DNA of 64,000 nucleotides, taken from positions 1,763,050 through 1,827,049 of the forward strand of contig MZZL01000408.1 in assembly GCA_002749535.1 (NCBI GenBank), given 5' to 3'. This DNA is from Apophysomyces variabilis (Eukaryota > Mucoromycota > Mucoromycetes > Mucorales > Mucoraceae). Shown piece after piece: positions 32,096 to 44,678 of this stretch. Each line of letters opens with the position of its first letter. Within the stretch, counting starts at the first letter, position 1. The notes under the pieces were generated by a model, which worked only from the letters and a program-made list of their open reading frames with translations, was not told where the DNA came from and did no database searches. The position numbers and the translations under genes are program-made.

Positions 32096-34897
32096 ATGAC
32101 GACGAATAACCAACCGCTTGGTTAAAGGTGTTCCCTTTATCATAGTCATCTCATCCCATCCAAATTGTAAAAGCTGACCTCATCATCATTTCATACATTC
32201 CATGTACATACACTTTATGCTTTCTATACTTGATCTACATAAAGGATCTGAATATATATGTTCGATTTTGCAATTTTAGTTACTGCTATGCCCGCCGCCT
32301 CGCGCTTGCTCCCTTCATTAATAGACACAAAGATACGCCATGTTTTAAAATAAACCATGCTAGTCGTACTGGAACTAAGTAGAAACATTACCGTTTTCCC
32401 TCCAGAACACCGATCCAGTACTTCATATGGCAGCTCCCCACTTCCTAGAATGAGTAATTGGAAATGAACTGATGATCCAATTTATAGGTCCATACAAAAA
32501 TAACCTTGCTAAAACCCAATAGTCTGGAATCCCGCAAACTGATTTTCAAAAATCCAAAGGTTGAGGGATCGAAGACCTCGGATGTGGGCAATAGCTTCCC
32601 AAGCCAGGCTTTATTTTTTCTAATAATAAAAACAATTGAAGATATATACCTATTCTCTAGATTTTCTCAATTTTTTTTTCCTTTTTTTTTGTGGCGTCTT
32701 TTGGGTAGGGGAAATCTCTCTATCTCTCTATCTCTCTTCTCTCTATAAGTATACTGTATTTTCGAGTAATTTTGCGCGCAAAAACGTTTTGCCGGTATTG
32801 CAACCAGTTTCTTGCAAGCTGATTCGACCGTAGTACTCTTCAGTTGATATATAGAAGTCTTTAGTTAGGAGAAAAGAGTACGTCCAACAATGAAGTAGAG
32901 GAATAGATTCGCCTTAGATGTTATCTAACGCTTTCCAACAAGGTTCAAAGAGTCGAGTTGCTCTCAGTAGCAATTTGGTAGGTGGGTGCAATGTTGATAT
33001 GTGGGTCAAGAAAGTTGAGCTGCAATAAGTGGGTAGAAGAATATTAAGAAGATCATTAGATAGACATTCGTGTAGAAACTTCAGCCGCAGTAAGAAGGGT
33101 CAACTGCTTTCTGAAGTGCAGTGAGTAGTTGAATATATTGTCTGATTGACCTCCACCCGTTTTATATATGAGGAAATTGCTCAATGATAGGATCCTTATA
33201 TGGAGGACTTTGCTTTGTTCCTGTAGACATGAACCTTTAGTGAACACTGTCAATTTATCTCTGTTTGTTACATATTCTATTGCCAACAGAAGTAACCATT
33301 TCTATGCTAACTTTGTCCTTCGCTCTGTAATTTTTTAATGTAAGACCAAGGTCCAGAAGCTATGTTATACGAGGCAGATACCTAGGCTTCAAACACTCAT
33401 TCTGCTCTTTTTTTTGCCTATCTGAAATCGTTGTCCACAAGCGATACTGCTTATTTCCGTTCTTATGTCTCCAGATCGTTTTTCGCGTTTTAGGCTACTT
33501 ATCTTACTTGGTGCATCTTTATTTCACAACAACATCATATCAGTCACTTACATATAGTGAGGGCTTCATTTTTAGCAATATATTATGTTACCGTAAACAT
33601 GCGCTAGAAAATCGCCAAAAATTCATTTCCTGCAGCCGCACGCGGCTGTAACGGGAGGAGCGAAGCGAGTGCACAAGGACTAGTGTGTAAATTTACTGTT
33701 TTTTTCCTATTTGTCTGCATGTTTCCTATTTTTTATTTGCGGCTGGGATTCAAGTTTTGCGGAATCCAAAAAATGCTTTTGCATGATTGGATGAAAATAT
33801 TTGCGGTCAGACTACCCTTCTTTGCGTACAGTCTTGTCATTGCATTATCTATGACAAGATACTAAGCGTTCATTCCGTGGCAATCCAATCTTTTGTGATT
33901 GTCTAATAGACAAAGTTTAAGATAAAATAGAAGAAAGGAAAACATTAGTACATTCAGGGAAAATAAAAGTGGAATGTAAGGCAATGTAAGGCGATGCAAT
34001 TGAGCAGAACTGGCACTGGATACATTGCCCTGACAGCTTCTGATGCCATAACTTACAGAAACGGATATGATAGCATCAATGACGTATAGACACAAACGAA
34101 GAGGGTATATTTCCTCTACATATGTTCCATTACAGATGTTCCATTCTGTCCCAGACTTTCTGTCAGACTGGAGTCCATTTTTACTCTTGGGAGAATTGTT
34201 TGTCTTATCTCTGAATTGGTTGTCATCCATAAGACATCCATCGATTTTCTTATCCATGACTGTGATTTTTGGTTTCAGTAATTCCGTACTATTTAAAAGC
34301 GAAGGGACAACATCTTTTCAATTCTTTGGCTGTGTTATCCAAAAACATCCCCGGTATGTACTTCGCATTGATCATAGTGCAGAATGACTGATGTCCCTCT
34401 TCTGTAATCTTTAGCCTGCATGACCTCTTCCCGAACCACCTTGGTTGTGTGAGTAAGCTCCCTGCACTCCACTCGGTAAGTGAAAAAGAAACGTTGTCTG
34501 TTTATGCACAGTGTTATTCATTATCTTCTGCTTCCAAGTCCTCGCCAGGTGTTGCATCGCTTCAAGTCCTCTGCAGTGCGTTACATTTATACCGGCCGCT
34601 CATGGATGCCGTGTCTCTCTCTCGCCGCCCCCCACCGATACAGGTGCGGGGCCGGCCCCTACCTTTGACTAGGATTACCCTTCCGGGGTAAGTAAAAAAA
34701 AAATATGTCAAGCTATCCTTCCATTTACTAACCATGAACATTCTTTTACGCTGCCCGAATGAATTTTGTGTCCACGGAAAGACCAAGTTGAGGTAAGTAA
34801 AATATATTTCCCGCATAATCCATTTACTAATGACGCATATTTATATCCCTTTTAGCGCTAACTTGATCCTTTGTATGAACGCAAAATTTATTTAGAG
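32096..34897. other. Long spacer, no gene recognised
   Basis: Contains a 14-base palindrome TTTTGCGCGCAAAA at 32770-32783, a hairpin CAGCCGC-AC-GCGGCTG at 33633-33648, and a GC-rich inverted repeat around GGGGCCGGCCCC at 34642-34664. A 131-codon minus frame (33862-34257) and its plus-strand shadow are not recognisable. Confidence 0.4.
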
Positions 34898-34912
34898 TAG
34901 CGTAAAAGATTG

Positions 34913-36176
34913 ATTAAAGCTTTTATTGTTTGATTTTATAACCGTGAGTGCAGCGTTTTTAAACATGTCCACTCTGGTTCGGTCTCGTGGAAGAAGCGGA
35001 AAAAAACCCTTTGAGAGCAAGACGGAAAAAAGGTAGAGGCATTGGGAATGGGGATATTAACTAGGTGGGAGTAGGGAGGAGACGGGAAGGAAGGTTATGG
35101 ACAAATGTCAGGCTTGAGGATATGTATCATGTCTGTGGTAGTTAACCAGCCATGAGACACGAATAGCTGGGCCACAACGCGTTTCACGTTGTCTTGTAGG
35201 GTGGCAATGGCGCGGAGGCAACGGTTTCTCTGGCAATGGATGGCGATCTTCTGCCGATCTTTGGGAGGGAGCGAGGAGTAGGCGGGATCTCTGAGGTGCG
35301 TAGGATCAATAGGATCAAAGTTTGGTAGGCGAGAGATGTTGGCTTCTTGTAGTCTACTTGTGAGTTCAGGGAGATAGCGTTCGTGAATGAGAAGACCGAT
35401 GACATGGCGGGCGGGGAAAGCAAGGCCAAGTACACGAGCACTGTGGATACCGATCGTGCGTAGGTATTGGCGGATTTGGGGACGTGGCTATCGCTTTTTG
35501 CACGGTATATACACGTACTGAAAGTGCGATGAAGTACTTTCCGGCGCTTGGAAAAACTGGCTGGCAAGAAGGGCAGGCTTAGTGGCAGACTTTAGTTCTG
35601 GCGGAGTTGGTGTCCGCTGAGAGGGAGCAGGTGGCGATGGCGAATGTTCACTGAGTGATGGGGCAGAAGCAGCATTTTCTTTGGAAGATGTGGGAGGTGT
35701 TTGAGCTGGTGGTGTGGGCTTTGGCTTGACTATTGTCTTTGGCAATGAGGAAACGGTCGTGATGGGACGTGGCGCGGGTTTCACTGCTGCTACTTGTGTA
35801 GTCACTGCGCGGGATTGATTAGGCTGTGTGGAGATGGGAGCGATCGACTCTGTAAATATCGAGTGAGTAGAGAGGCGTGGTTTGTGTGGGCGCTGGGAGG
35901 GGCGGCTTTCGAGTTCCTCGACACGGGCTGTAAGGGCTTCGACTTGTTTTTGTTCATGGGCAAATGCTTTTTTGTAGAATTCGCGGTCTATTAGGGCCTT
36001 GCGTAACTGTTCTCGAAGCTTTTCGGCCTCTGTGGGCGGTGGCGCTCTGAAGATCCAGGCTGGGTCCTTAGGGTCTGGCTCAGGCATGCGAGCATGCTGA
36101 CGGTTGTTGTTCTTACGACTCATGGCTTGCTTTCTTGTGTAACGACACAAGACGCGGAAGAGGGGCAGCGTAGCGT
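34913..36176 (-). mobile_element. ORF1-only LINE-like insertion with 15-bp target duplication
   Basis: The 15-mer TAGCGTAAAAGATTG stands at 34898-34912 and again at 36177-36191, bracketing 1264 bases. The insert reads leftward, carries only an ORF1/gag-like frame, and ends in an A-rich AATAAAAGCTTTAAT with a polyadenylation signal. A long direct duplication and an A-rich 3' end indicate target-primed retrotransposition. No reverse transcriptase is present, so the copy would have been mobilised in trans. Confidence 0.72.
35095..36123 (-). pseudogene. LINE ORF1 (gag-like) protein, interrupted by one in-frame TAG
   Basis: From the ATG at 36123 the frame encodes MSRKNNNRQHARMPEPDPKD, a predicted coiled coil (AEKLREQLRKALIDREFYKK, KQVEALTARVEELE), and a long Pro/Ser/Thr-rich linker (TPPAQTPPTSS and similar). 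It then enters a compact C-terminal domain (QYVYIPCKKR, stop TAG at 35488-35490, then IRQYLRTIGIHSARVLGLAF and HVIGLLIHERYLPEL, DPAYSSLPPKDR, VAQLFVSHGWLTT) and stops at 35095. Apart from the TAG the frame is continuous for about 340 codons. The C-terminal domain resembles ORF1 proteins of zygomycete LINEs. Another ATG lies 27 bases upstream. Confidence 0.78.
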
Positions 36177-36191
36177 TAGCGTAAAAGATTG

Positions 36192-36414
36192 TTCAATAAA
36201 CAGTATCTAAACAGTTTCGAAACCAATGGATAGGCCGTACCACATCCTCTGTCTTCGTTCCGGTAACCTTGGGAATTCTTATTGGGTCACGAAGTCTCAC
36301 ACTCAAGCGGGGTAACAAGCTCTGTGACTGAGCCAAAAAATTGCGCGCAAAGTAATTTATGCGCGTGGGCCAAAAGGATAGTTTCACCCACGATAAAGGA
36401 CACACGAAGCGGCG
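36192..36414 (+). promoter_or_regulatory. DDB1 upstream region truncated by the retro-insertion
   Basis: Only 223 bases separate the retro-element's target duplication from the DDB1 start codon. The perfect palindrome TTGCGCGCAA at 36341-36350 lies 65 bases before the ATG and resembles an E2F/MBF-type site. Its function is inference. Confidence 0.35.
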
Positions 36415-39400
36415 ATGAGTGTGTATAATTATGTGAAGACAGTACAACCTCCTTCAGCAGTTCGCTTTTCCGTCAAAGGGAATTTCATCAAATCTAATGA
36501 ACTTAATCTGATCGTCAGGTTTGAGCAACATCTCGCTTTAAATAAATTTTACGCTGACTTCGTGTTATAGCAAGGGAACACGACTTGAAATTTATGCATT
36601 TTCTAACAAGTGCTTAAGACATGTGCTCAGTTTCGATTTATTTGGTCGCGTAGAATCCCTAGAAGTGTGCCACATTGCTGTGAGCATGGCTTGCCATCTT
36701 CGAGAGGACGTTTCCTGATTTATTCATTAGACACGATCTCGATGTTCTCTGTTCATATTGACATCTAGGCAGCGATATTGTATTCTTAGCTATGATCCTG
36801 CAACAAACTCTATTGTAACCGAAGCGAGTGGAGAATTATCTGAACGAAATGCTCGCACTACGGAAGAAAAGATAATAACCACATTAGATCCGAACAGCAA
36901 ATTGATGATTATCAGCATGTATGTCGGCCTTCTAATAGTTGTTCCTATTCAAGGAGCAATATCAGATAGACGGACCGCAAGCATAAAAGGAAAAGCCAGG
37001 GACGTAGGCCTACCAGCATTGCCAAGCTCCCCTTTCAGTATACAGTAAGACCACAGCGTTGATGTCTTGCAATAACCAAAGATCTGGTGAATAGCATCCC
37101 TGAGTTTTCCGTTATATCAATGGTGGCAGTTCATGGCACAGGCAAACCAACGATTGTAGTTTTATACCAAGAAGAAAGCGACGATGCACGCCAGATAAAA
37201 TCATATCATATCGATACGCAAGGCAAAACTATGTTGCATAAGCCAAACTTCCATGCTCACGTTGAAACAACGGCTCATATGTTAATCTCTGTGCCTGAGC
37301 CTTATGGAGGCGTCCTTGTTATTGGTGAATTCATGATTTCCTATTATGACTTAAAGGTCACCCATAAATCAATCAGCATCGACTCAATCATGGTGACGGC
37401 GTAAGTCTATTTATTCATACCGGATTAGAAATCTGACTCTCGATGTTGTGCTGTCAGCTATGGGCTTGTGGAAACGGATAAACCCGTGTTTTGGTTGGGT
37501 GACAGCTTTGGGACATTCTATCTATTGACGTTTAAAACATCGGCTGGCACGATATCTGGACTTTCTTTAGAATATCTTGGAAAAGTATGGAAGCAATCGT
37601 AGTAGGGAAAATCCGTTAACCGCCCCTGCAAAGGCACCCGTACCCTCATCTATAGTTCACTTGGCAGACGACTTTGTCTATATCGGATCCACACAAAGCG
37701 ATAGCTGTTTACTTCGGTTACAAAGGCCAGGGTTATCAAGGGAACAGTTCCAAATTATTGAAGAATATCCAAGCTTAGCACCTATCACTGATTTCTGCGT
37801 ATTTGACTTGGACAAACAAGGACGCGTGAGTTACAGAAAGTGTTGCTAATTTTAACTCACTGCTTTCTGCCAGAAAACAATGATGTGCTGTTCCGGAGTG
37901 AATTCGAGCGGTTCTTTGCGTGTCATTCAAAGTGGGGTTGGATTTATTGAACAAGTTAATTTTGAGATGCCGGATGTGAAGCGTCTCTGGTGCTTCTGTT
38001 CGCACCCAACATACAGGCAAGTGCATTATATATGGTATCGCTTTTCTCACAGGTAGCGTTTTAGCTTTGATGATACCATTGTAATATCTACCATTGACGA
38101 AACACGTATCTTACATCAGCTCTCAGGAGCAGATGGTTTGGAAGAAATGTCTAGCTTTTCAGCATTTCGATTTGACTGCACGACTCTTATTGCGAATACC
38201 GTCATTGATGATATGTTAGTCCAAGTTACACCATTTAGCGTGAGGTTGATGTCCAATGGCCGTGACGGGAAGTTACTCCAAGAATGGGAGCCTCCTGTTG
38301 AGAATGCCTTTATTACTGTTGCAAGTTTAAATGCATGTCAATGCGTGCTATCATATCAATCTGGATTCGTAGTCTATCTTGAAATTGAGAATAGGTCATT
38401 GGTTGAGAAAAGGTGATGATACGTTGTACTCCTACCGCAAATGCTCATTGATCGATCATAGGGCAAGGCAATTTGACTCGGAGATCGCGTGCATTGATAT
38501 CAGCCCGATGGACGATCGGTCGGCAATAAGGACGGATAAGGTGGCGCTTGGTTTATGGAAGGGAACCAACGTACGAATCCTACGACTTCCAGATTTGGAT
38601 AATGTAATTGAAGATCAACTTCCATATGAAGTTGTACCTCGATCCGTCCTGTTATCGACGCTGGAAGATCAACTCTATCTTTTCGTTACACTTGGTAATT
38701 ATATATGATGTGCGCATCCGATATTGATAGTTCGGTAGGTGACGGATTGATGGTGTATTATAAAGTTTATGCGGATGGTTTAAGCAATCGGAAGGAGACA
38801 ACCCTTGGAACACGAGTTGTTACCTTGCATCCGTTCTACAGCAATGGCGAAAAGCTTATTTTCGCCGCCTCTGACAGACCCACGATCATTAGCAGTCGGC
38901 GGCGCAAGCTGACATACTTAGCGGTTAATCTTCAAGTATGTAGTCTTTAACTTTACCGTGATAACAATTTGGTAGTATGTCGACACGTTTACCACGTTTG
39001 ACAGCAAGCTGTATCCTGCATCCATGATTGTTGTCTCAGGTGATACGGTCTCGTTAGGAAAAATCGATTCGGTACGCAAGCTCCATATCACTAAGCTGCC
39101 GCTTGATCAAGAAATGGGCCGACGTATATTGTATCATGAGGAATCAAAAACTGTCGCGGTGGGCACAATCAAAGTTCAAAGGAATCCAGATAGTGGTGAA
39201 GAGACTTCCACTGGGTGGCTTCGGATCTTTGACGCCAGGACATTCCAAGGTATAGATACAATAGCAAGATGAACAAACAACCTATTTCATTTGCAGGATT
39301 GCATAGGTATGACCTAAAGGATAATGAAGCAATTGAAAGCATGGCCACCGCACGGCTTAAAGGGCACAGCTCTCAGTTTGTATTTGTTGGGACAGCGATC

Positions 39401-40441
39401 ATTGGATCTGAAGAGGATAGCAAACGTTCTACAGGCCGATTGCTTATGTTTAAAGTGACGGATAATCATGAGTATGAGCTTCTAGACGCAGTCAATTTAC
39501 CGGGCGTGGTGTATTCCATCAAGCCATATATGAAATCTATTGCTGCCTCGGTCAATGGTTCTGTAAGAAATGTATGGGACGTTAAGCTTGTATTTATCTT
39601 TCATCTTCTATAGATATATTATTTATCGTCCTTCAACCCAGATGCACCTGTTGGTGAACGGCTCAGTATGGCTTCATTGATCCATTCGAACGTAGTGGTG
39701 CTCACAATGGATACACGCGGTGAATTTGTTCTTGTTGGGGATTTAATGCAATCAATGGCTCTTTTGAAAATGGATGATTCAAGTGAACCAAAGATGAAAG
39801 TAGTGGCCGCAGACTTCGAAGTCAATTGGATGACAGCTGTGAAAATGATAGAGGATGATATATTTGTTGGTGCGGAAATGTTTTGTAATCTGTTCACTCT
39901 AAGACGGGTACCTGCTGTTGCTGGCGAAGAAATGACAAAGCTTCAATCTGAAGGCGAATATCACCTGGGTGATTCTGTGAACCGTTTCCAGAGCGGTAAA
40001 GCTTTGAAAGACTAAATGCAGACGAGCATTTCTTTTGACGATCATGTTTTTGCAGGATCTCTGGCAGACGATATTAGCGAATCCAACGAAGAACGTCTTG
40101 TTCAAAACTCGTTTCTGTATGTCACTGTCAATGGGGCGATTGGTGTCGTCGCCAGTTTGACCGAGAAACAATACGAAATGCTATCCAAGATACAAAGTAA
40201 TATAAAAGATGTCCTTCCCGCCACGGGAGACTTGCATCACGATGACTGGCGAACATTTAATAACCTTATGCGAACGAGGAAAGCAAGGAACTTCATCGAT
40301 GGTGATCTTGTGGAAAGATTTTTATATTTAACAGTGGAAGACAAACAGCGGGTAATCCGAGGTGATAAACGAAATAATCCTCTTAACTATACTATGGAGG
40401 AGGTGCAAAGCATCGTTGAGGACTTCACCAGTTTACGATAG
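36415..40441 (+). CDS. DDB1: DNA damage-binding protein 1 (DDB1), CUL4 ligase adaptor
   Basis: Three-beta-propeller adaptor that links CUL4 to DCAF substrate receptors in repair and replication control; nuclear and cytoplasmic. It starts MSVYNYVKTVQPPSAVRFSV in exon 1 (36415-36518); exon 2 begins at 36571 (KGTRLEIYAFSN, HVLSFDLFGRVESLEV). Later exons give ILTSRQRYCILSYDP, LISVPEPYGGVLVIGEF, PITDFCVFDLDKQGR, VALGLWKGTNVRILRLPDLD, LGKIDSVRKLHITKLPLDQE, FVLVGDLMQSMALLK, FEVNWMTAVKMIEDDIFVGA and the CPSF_A-type C-terminus FIDGDLVERFLYLTVEDKQR...VEDFTSLR. The order and length (about 1,080-1,100 residues) match DDB1 rather than Rse1 or Cft1. It has about ten short introns. Its stop faces that of Gde1 with about 200 bases between. 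Confidence 0.95.
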
Positions 40442-40640
40442 GAAATGCATGCAAAAAATAAAATAATTGTTCTCGAGCATGGAACTATAGCAACATCGAT
40501 TTCCATAAATCAAAGAACTCGTATTATTAGAGAATAAAAACGTTGAAAAGCAAAGACACATTCTATTTATGAAGAAACTCTCAATAACCGTTTCGGTTTT
40601 CTCGAGTTCGTCATTTCTAAAATAATCATGTTTATCTACA

Positions 40641-43600
40641 TCATGGCGAGCCTTTTGGTGTAGATTGATCTTCCCGTAGTCCTTTTCGTACGGCTAGCAC
40701 AGAATCCTAAAGAGCAACGCATCAATGTATATGAATCTAGAGCGCTATTGGAGGGGGATGACCGAGTCTTACCACAATGACTGCATCGACGCCATAGTAC
40801 TTTTGGGCGACCGCATTTTCAACCTCGTTATTGAGCACACCATAGGTAAACAAAAGCAGACCTGATTCCTTAATCACTCTTGTCATCCTTGGTGCCTCAA
40901 GAATTGGCTCACTTGCAGCCACAATTCCTAAGAGATCAGCTTGCTTTGCAAACCTAACAGCGCCTTGAAGCGAATTGCATCGAACGTCAGCCATGGGTAA
41001 TGTGCCAGCATCCGTCAAGAAGAAAACCGGGTAGTTGGGCTGTTTGAGATTCAGCGCCAGACAAATCTCGGGATGGAAAGAGGAAAAGATGATGCGACGG
41101 TCTTGTGCTGCATGGTTATAAACACAGTCGAGAATGGTATCCACGTATATATTCAATTCCTGGAATTGATGTAATTCATCTCCTTCTGCCTCGTCAATCA
41201 TAGGATATTTAACCTCAATATTGCATCCAGCGCTCTTTGGCACTTTCTATGATACAAAAAGAGTTAGACATCTGCTGAATACTCCTACGTTACCTTAAGT
41301 GTCTCAGCAAGCGTTGTGAATGGCGCCTGGATCGTCTCTGGGCCATTGCCTTTGAGTTTTCCTAGTTTGTTGGTGCGCGTCAATTCAAGACGTCTCGAAT
41401 CATCCGCCCGGCTAAAGGTAGGTACGCCTCGGATAGCGCTTAGCGAGTGGGAGCGACTGACTCGTTTTCCAGGCGATTCTGGAGAACGAAGGAACCCGTT
41501 GCCATTAGCTGCTTTCGCTGTCGATGTTGCTATGCTCGAATCCGGATTGTTGATTGTAGGAATGAGCTCTCCGTGAGCACCATCACTGACACCAGTGTGA
41601 TATTCCTTGATGTGACCAGACGGTCTGAGATTCATGAATTGCTCCAACGTGATGGCGTTCAACGGAATATCGTATCCTGTTTCCGTCACAGTCCAATCGT
41701 GATAAATGACTGGCACCAGGTCTTTCGTCAGCTGGACGTCTAAAGCATTCCTTCTTGAGTCTTCACCCACACAACATGCCATGTCATGTTAGGACCTACC
41801 AAACTCTACGTATTCAGCACCAAGCGAAGCAGCCGTGACAAAGGATAGGACAGTGTTTTCACCCACTTGCAAACGGGAACCTTTCTTGTTCATACCAGAA
41901 CCGCGATGACCAATAATCTAGAAGAGTATAAGTAAACATGATACAGACTTCATAAAGGGTAGACAAGCGAACCTTGGTGTCTAAGGATTTGTAGTAGGTA
42001 TAACGATCTCCCACGGTCATCTTTGGATGTGTAAATGGCGTGATAACGAAGTACTCGAAACCGAGAGATCCAACGAATTCGAGAGAGGACGCGTCTATCA
42101 ATGGCACGGTTTGCTGGCCACGAAGCGAGGAGTTGCCCGTAGCTTTTCCCTTGAATGCTTTTGATTTCGAGTAAATCTGATCGCCTGTAAGTACGGAAGT
42201 GCCTCGTGCAAGGATACCGTTTGATGGGGAGGACCCAAACGTTTCTATGACATCAAATCGCAGAACAACGTCTTCCGGTTTTGACGCAAAGAGCACGATG
42301 GGTTCAGGATGAAGTAAATGATGTTGATTGTTGGATGGCAGATCCAGGATGGGAAATTCTCCGGTCGCGTTGGTGGCAGAAACAGCAATGGAAAGTCGTT
42401 TATCATCCCAGGTAGAAGTTGCAAGATTGAGGAAACATCGTGACAACGCATTGCGAACATCATTACTGCCCAATGTAATGATAATCATGGACTGGTCGGT
42501 AAGATATTTGTGACCATATAAGCGTTCTGCACGGGCACGGACTTTGGAAACATGACCATTGGATGGCTTTCCTTCGTTATTTACCAAGTCTGTTCGAGGG
42601 AATTCGGTGGGAATGACGACTTTATCGGGCTTCGTCAGCTTTCCGATGTCCAGGTAACCACGGAATATAGCATGTTCATAGGCCGCCCATCCATTGTAAT
42701 CTGTCTTTGACTTGTCAGCACCAGCATCTAAAAGGATTTGGGCAATCTCCAAGTGACCCTCAGAAGCTAATAGTGATCAATTAACAAATGAATATAGACT
42801 GGGCCTCTCTAGTTCTTACCAGCTGTAATTAAAGGAGTCCATCCATTCACTTTCTCGGCAAGATTGACATCCGCGCTTCCATGCTTAAGTAGTTCACGAA
42901 TACCGTCAATAAAGTTATTTCGAATAGCAAACAGCAGTGCTGTTTCACCATCATCATCAGGCAAATCTGCCGAGGCACCTTTATCGATCAGAAGTCGAAG
43001 TAAATCCAGATTAGACAGTTTGCAAGCCATTGCTACGGGCGAGGGGTGGTGCGATGACCGAACAAATGCAGGTACAATTTCGTCATCGGAGTGAGAGACC
43101 GAGTCATTACTTCGAGGATGTTCCGAAACAGCTTTAGAGCCAATATTAGTAAACAAACATACTGTGTTGGAGGCGAAAATTTTATCCATACTTGTAATGC
43201 TGTCGTCTATGTTGGTAACATGACCGATTTCTATCAATACCTTGACCGTCTCGTGATCACCATGTAAAATAGCGAGGAAAAGCGGCGTGTGGCCTTCGCG
43301 ATCTTGCCAGGATGAATCTTTGAAGCCTGAATCGCCATATTGTTTGTAAGCAATAGCATGTTCGAGGAGCAAACGTGAAAATTCAGGTTGGTTCGATTCT
43401 GCAGCATAATGAAGCGGCCGACGACCGGCGAAATCTGTCTGAGACGCCAAACCCGGGGCTGCTTCAAGTAGTTTGCGTAAGACAGGATATACACCTTCGT
43501 TTAGAGGAGTACTTCCTCCCAAAACAGCCAGTTTATGGAGTAGATTTCGTTCGTTGATGTCATGATGGTCTAGAGGCTGTACACCCGACTCAAGCAAATA

Positions 43601-44678
43601 TTGGACACAGCCAAGTGATCCACGCTGGGTTGCGAGCTCCAATAAGGTGTAAAGTGTCTAAATATGTTAAAGCACCTGGGTTACACGATGCATTCAGACG
43701 CACGAAATTTCCTTTTAAGTACCAGATCGGCTTCGTGTTTTGACTTAGCACTGGGGAGTATGTCGGACAGAAGGAGACTGTCAAGCTCCTTAGGGTCATC
43801 CTCATCTATCGCTTTGTTCAATCTTTGGTTATCTTTGTCAGTAACGAAAGCGAGACGTCCGATTTTAGCTGATAATGGTAATTTCACGGAGATGGAAGAT
43901 GGACTTGGTGGTCCATTCAGCGATCTGTCATCGTTCACTGTGAGATTAGCGATCCATTTTGTCAGTTTGTCAACTTCTGTTCTCAGTGGAGCGTGGGACG
44001 AAAATGGAAGCACCAGAACCTATCAACGCAGAGAATGGTAAACAAAAATGGGAGTTTTCTGAATAAGAGTAATACTTTTGTTTTCCAGTAAACTGCTTGC
44101 GTCTCCAGACCCAGTTTCTTGTCCAACCTAGAATGGAGCAAGTGAGTCGGGCACATGCGAGGCGCTGACCACGGCAGGGTTTACTTTTTCAAGATCTTCC
44201 TAAAGCCTTTCGCATTGAGCTCGGCAAACCAAGCTAGCTTATTGATTTGTGCCCTGGTCTCTTGAAGCGCACTGGCAAGTTCGTCATGGATATCAGGAAT
44301 AGAGGAATCATCCGACAGTTCTGTGGCTGGGTAATATTGATGGTACTTTTCCGACAAGATCCATAAACGTCGATCAAGCTGAGCTTGCTTATACGTGAAG
44401 AACGTATTTACTTTTTCCAATTCTCTGTCTAACTGAAAGAAGATAGCTATGGAAGGGGAGAGTATCATCGAGTTGGCTTTTTGTTTTTTCCAATAAAAAA
44501 AGACTTCCTGCTGCTTATCGGTCCTTGTTTTTTTCTTTTCTTTACCTGTTGTGGCTTCTTCAGCTGCTGGTAAATGACGAGAAGCCTCGTTAATAGACTT
44601 CTTAAGTGATTTGTAGGATAGATAGTTTTTTGACCATTCGGGAATTTGATTGCTGAGAAGTGTTTTCCCAAACTTCAT
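40641..44678 (-). CDS. GDE1: Glycerophosphodiester phosphodiesterase with SPX and ankyrin domains (Gde1)
   Basis: Hydrolyses glycerophosphocholine and related glycerophosphodiesters in the cytosol, linking phospholipid turnover to phosphate sensing. The N-terminal SPX domain (44678-44181; MKFGKTLLSNQIPEWSKNYL, YKSLKKSINEA, FFQLDRELEKVNTFFTYKQA, LNAKGFRKILKK) is expected to bind inositol pyrophosphates. Ankyrin repeats follow (43642-42650; GRRPLHYAAESNQ, EGHTPLFLAILHGDHETVKV, DGETALLFAIRNN, NGWTPLITA). The C-terminal GDPD domain shows IIGHRGSG, GENTVLSFVTAASLGAEYVE and VQLTKDLVPVIYHDWTVTET, with the catalytic His/Glu/Asp set intact. The last exon encodes DSVLAVRKGL and stops at 40641. Several short introns. 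Confidence 0.95.
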
